64,000 nucleotides of DNA from assembly GCA_944474755.1 (NCBI GenBank), contig OX104125.1:47193599-47257598 (forward strand), written 5' to 3'. A program made the translations under genes and the position numbers. The notes under the pieces were generated by a model, which worked only from the letters and a program-made list of their open reading frames with translations, did no database searches and was not told the origin of the DNA. Below are positions 60,583-64,000 of the stretch, one piece after another (the first letter of the stretch is position 1; every line of letters starts with the position of its first letter). The DNA comes from Limnoperna fortunei. Its lineage: Eukaryota > Mollusca > Bivalvia > Mytilida > Modiolidae.

Positions 60583-60995
60583 GTAAGTAATACAGAGGAT
60601 TGGCTGGCCTAATGGCCTATCTTCTCTCAAAAAAAAAAAATTTTTTAAATCTGGAATCCAGAAAAATGTTTTACACTGGATACATCCTCCCCATACTTAA
60701 TTATTGTTGTATAGTTTGGGTTAGTTGTGGGAAAGATGGACTAAATCGAATTTCATTATTATATTATTATTATATTATTAATGTCCTAGCTATTGACTAC
60801 GAGACTGATCGTTTGTGGTGGGGAGATGCTCATTTAGACTTTATAGAGTAAGTATTACAGAGAGGATTGGTGACAGGTGACTGACTGGCAAGTTAACTGT
60901 ACTCATCATAAGCTACCATTGGACCAGATGGCTGGTCTAATGCCCTAGCTATTGACTTTGAGACTGATCATTTGTTGTGGGTATCATGTTTCCCC
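60583..60995 (+). repeat. Partial duplicates of exon 18 tail and donor, one broken by a LINE scrap
   Basis: Copy 2 is split: 'ACAGAGGATTGGCTGGCCTA' (60591-60612), then a LINE fragment, then 'CTATTGACTACGAGACTGAT' through 'ATAGAGTAAGTATTACAG' (60786-60860), which preserves a donor. Copy 3 (60857-60995) is diverged and runs to 'CTATTGACTTTGAGACTGAT'. All lie downstream of the intact exon. Confidence 0.9.
60613..60783 (+). mobile_element. LINE 3' fragment inside a duplicated exon tail
   Basis: Encodes 'GYILPILNYCCIVWVSCGKD' then GLNRI, the well-known region after the RT domain of Jockey/CR1-like elements, and ends in an (ATT)n-like tail at about 60756-60783. Confidence 0.75.
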
Positions 60996-61063
60996 ACTTT
61001 GGTCGGGAGAGACATACTGTTTTTGTCCTGTCTATCTTTATTAATTATTTATCTTTATTATTA

Positions 61064-61142
61064 GGGTTTGGGTAATGAACCCTTCTAAACAAAGATATTA
61101 TTTGGGTTTGGGTAATGAACCCTTCTAAACAAAGATATTAGT
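61064..61142. repeat. 40-bp direct duplication
   Basis: 'GGGTTTGGGTAATGAACCCT' plus TCTAAACAAAGATATTA occurs twice in tandem. Confidence 0.93.
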
Positions 61143-61189
61143 TAATGCTTTATTGCTGTTACAGATTGTTGGAGTATAACATGTCTTGT

Positions 61190-61745
61190 TCATGCAGTTT
61201 TTGTCTCGCCTCCGACAATAGATGCCGGAGGCTAGACACATATATATGGGAATCCGGCAGGGGTGGCGGTGTTAACTCTTGGACATTTTGCCTTATATCT
61301 TTGTAAGCTTAAGCCCTAGGTCCATCAAATTTGGTCCAATGATATCTTATGATGAGTACTTGCCAGTCAGTCACCTATCACGTGACCTTGACCTCAATTT
61401 CATGGTCCAGCAAGTTATGTAAAAGTTTTTGTATTAGGGCAGTTTGTCTGTAATCATGCATTGTAGGGTTACAATATATGTTATATAGGTTGCTGATGAA
61501 TAGTACATGGCTGTCTGATAGGTGTCACTTTATCTTGACCTCAATTTCACAGTCCACTGACTACGTTTAAGTTTTTGTATTATGGCAGTTCCTCTGTAGC
61601 CATGCATGGTAGGATTACAATATTTAATATATAACTTGCTAATAATTAGTACATTAGTGTCTGGCAGGTGTCAATTTATCTTGACCTAAATTTCATGGTT
61701 CAGCGACTATGTGTTACCTGATCTCAGTGATTTTGTTGCATTTTT
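61190..61745. repeat. Dispersed repeat, second copy of the 40.1-40.7 kb family
   Basis: Begins 'TCTCGCCTCCGACAATAGAT' and GCCGGAGGCTAGACAC, then units with 'GATGAATAGTACATGGCTGT' and 'CTTGACCTCAATTTC'. Colinear with 40115-40660. Confidence 0.87.
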
Positions 61746-61746
61746 A

Positions 61747-63320
61747 GCTCACCTGACCCAAAGGGCGGTGGCGGCTGCATCTGTAAACTTTTTACATTTT
61801 AATCTTCTTCTCTGAAACCACTTGGCCAATTGAAACCAAACTTGGCCATAGTGTTCATTGGATGAACCTTTACAAAGTTTGTGTTTTTTATTTGGATTGG
61901 TAAACCAATATGGCCACCACTGCAAGACTTAGTTTAACATTGGACCCTATGGAAAAAAAGTTTAAAAAGGCTTCTTCTAAAACCATTGAAATCAATCAAA
62001 ATAATAATAATAATAATAATAATAAATGCTTTATTTAAAGAGGGTAACTCAGTTAGTTAAAAACTAATCTTCCCTGAGGCCCTCATAAAGTTCGTCATAC
62101 AAAGTTACATGAATACAAGAGATAACATAATACATGTATTACACAATTACAAAAAAAAAGAAAGAAAAAGAAAAGGAAAAAAATATAAAATGAAAGTTCA
62201 CATTACAATTAAAATAATGAAGCATACAAACACATATCATCAAAACTGATGAACAAGAAACATTAAACATGTAAATGTTAAGGTCCATATTGTATACAAA
62301 GTATAACATTATAAATTGTCTAAATTATCTCTTGATTTTGTGTATTCAAGAAAAATGATTTTAATTTAATCTTAAAAGTATCTAGAGATTTAGAGGAACG
62401 TACAGTGATTGGAAGTCTATTCCAGAGAAAAGGTCCAGAATAGAAAAAGGATTGTTTAAAAAGTTCTGTTTTTGGTTTTGGAATACACAAATCTCCATTT
62501 GTTGCATTTCGTAATTGATAAGGCACAAAACTTACTACCAATATTGTTTGGATGGTCCTCTATAAAGTTTATGTTTTCTATGCCAACTGAAAATTCAAAA
62601 TGGCTGCCACCGTAGGACTTAGTTTAACATAGAACCCTTTGGGAAAAAGTTTTATAAGGCTTCTTATCTGAAACCGGTTAACCAATGGAAAAAAAACTTA
62701 CTAGCAATATTGTTTGGATGGTCCTCTATAAAGTTTGTGTTTTTTATGACAATGGAAATTCAAAATGGCCACCAACACAGGACTTAGTTTAACATAGGAC
62801 CATATGGGAAAAAGTTTAAAAGGCTTCTTCTCTGAAACCGTTTAACCAATCAAAACAAAACTTACTAGCAATATTGTTTGGATGGTCCTCTGTAAATTTT
62901 ATGTTTTTTATGACAATTGGAAATTTAAAATGGCCACCAACATAGGACGTAGTTTAACATAGGACCCTATTGGAAAATTTTTTAAAAGGGTTAACCAATC
63001 GAAACAATACTTACTAGCAATATTGTTTGGATGATCCTCTATAAAGTTCATGTTTTTCATCCCAATCAGAAATTCAAAATGGCCACCACGCAGGACTTTG
63101 TTTAACATTGCACCCTAAGTGAAAAAAGTTAAAAATGGCTTCTTCTCTGAAACCTGTTAACCAATTGAATCAAAACTTACTACCAGTATTGTTTTGATGG
63201 TCCTTTATAAAGTTTGTGTTTGCCAATTGGAAAATCAAAATGGTCGCCACCGCAGGACTTTGTTTAACATAGACCCTTTTGGAAAAATTTTAAAAAGGCT
63301 TCTTCTCTTTTATTTAAAAA
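61747..63320. repeat. ~150-bp tandem repeats, about 6-7 units, with a LINE insertion
   Basis: Starts 'AGCTCACCTGACCCAAAGGG'. Units carry 'GGCTTCTTCTCTGAAACC', 'ACTAGCAATATTGTTTGGAT' and 'AAATGGCCACCA'. Unit identity is moderate. It is interrupted by the LINE piece at 61998-62535. Confidence 0.88.
61998..62535 (-). mobile_element. 5'-truncated LINE 3' end (minus strand)
   Basis: Minus-strand reading frame 'LFKQSFFYSGPFLWNRLPIT' and 'SLDTFKIKLKSFFL', the conserved C-terminal tail of Jockey/CR1-type reverse transcriptases, ending in a stop (62320). A 3' UTR follows, then an (ATT)n tail, seen as (AAT)n at 61998-62028 on the plus strand. It lies inside the 150-bp repeats, with a possible short CAAAA target duplication. 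Confidence 0.85.
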
Positions 63321-64000
63321 AATTTTTTTTTTTGCAAAAAAAGATAAAAGAGCGACCATCAGAGCTACGTTTTCGCAGCTATTGTAAAACTAGTTAAAAA
63401 TTACAACACTGTGAATCCTAAAAAAATGTATTTAATGTAAAATGCACTTTTACAAGTATGTAAACATATTTAAAATAAAAAAATTAAAATGACTGCCAAA
63501 ATACTAATTTTTATTATGTGTAAATCATTGCAATACTAGTTTAACACTGGCAGCATCGTATTTGCAATTTCAGGCTCCGGAATTTTTCCAAACTTCTTTT
63601 ATTTTGAACAAGTTTCCCGTCATATTTTACCGCTCCGTAGTTTGTACAAGGTAAACGTCAGACGGTAATCAGCTTACCCTGTTTTACTATGGCGCGTAAA
63701 CACGATAACAAGATGCAGCTACCAAAATATGAAGATTTTTTATTAAAATGGAAACAAAATTGAACAGCAAGTCGCCCTTCAATGGAAGCCATGAATAATA
63801 TAGACATTGCCTGTTCTTATGGTTTTCTGTTGGGATTTTTGTCATAAATTGTGAAATATTTAGACAGAATTTGGGAAATTTACTCCAGGGGAAACAGTCG
63901 AAATTTGGATGCAAATTCAAGCTAACAAAATCACTGGATCTTGACCTCAATTTCACGGTCCAGTGACTATGTTAAAATTTTTGTATTAGGTAAGTTTCTC
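63321..64000. other. Window end, intron 18
   Basis: No gene. A (T/A)-rich stretch at 63310-63350 and, from about 63937, another start of the 40.1/61.2-kb dispersed repeat ('TTGACCTCAATTTCACGGTC'). Confidence 0.5.

Overview
The window looks like animal nuclear DNA, most likely from a mollusc and probably a bivalve. It is AT-rich, its genes are split by GT-AG introns, and it carries tRNA-derived SINEs, decayed LINEs, a Tigger-like transposon, hairpin MITEs and short dispersed repeats of a kind common in molluscan genomes. The species call is inference; no sequence search was possible.

One host gene fills the window on the + strand, entering before it and leaving after it. I assembled 18 internal exons (2281 to 60582, 2,776 coding bases, about 925 codons) whose phases all match and whose joined frame has no stop. 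In order they encode the end of a YWTD beta-propeller (exons 1-4), an EGF-like module plus the first LDL-receptor class A (LA) repeat (exon 5), nine more LA repeats (exons 6-13, ten in all), two calcium-binding EGF modules (exons 14, 15) and the start of the next propeller (exons 16-18). Ten LA repeats, a DINEC-type EGF pair and a propeller that starts near '[12 protein letters not shown]' match the third ligand-binding cluster of megalin (LRP2), an endocytic receptor of absorptive epithelia.

Introns make up about 96% of the window and are packed with tandem repeats: 61-bp (1.0-2.1 kb), 27-bp (3.9-4.2), 85-bp and 65-bp (8.1-10.0), 24-bp (24.1-24.7), 48-bp (26.4-27.1), about 20-bp (27.4-29.4), 38-bp (30.7-33.5), about 30-bp (36.7-37.3), 51-bp (37.4-39.7), 79/111-bp (42.7-44.6), 48-bp (45.2-47.2) and 38-bp (47.7-54.8). 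Intron 4 holds an 8.4-kb fold-back insertion (10021-18423) that splits the 65-bp array; nested in it is a 2.75-kb Tigger-like element (12926-15680) with a transposase broken by one frameshift, plus two minus-strand exon-like pieces that resemble a decayed BEN-domain gene. Other insertions include a 925-bp non-autonomous hAT-like element with an 8-bp target duplication (55264-56188), a fold-back pair (24669-26316), a three-copy hairpin MITE family, several SINEs and three LINE fragments.

The most unusual signal is that six exon ends have been tandemly duplicated across the splice junction. Copies of an acceptor plus exon head always lie upstream of the intact exon (exons 7, 11, 15, 17) and copies of an exon tail plus donor always lie downstream of it (exons 13, 18). 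Three of these grew into minisatellites, leaving 7 decoy acceptors before exon 7, about 20 before exon 15, and roughly 40 donor-like sites after exon 13. This looks like repeated intron growth by junction-straddling duplication, and it sets an unusual splice-site choice problem for the gene.
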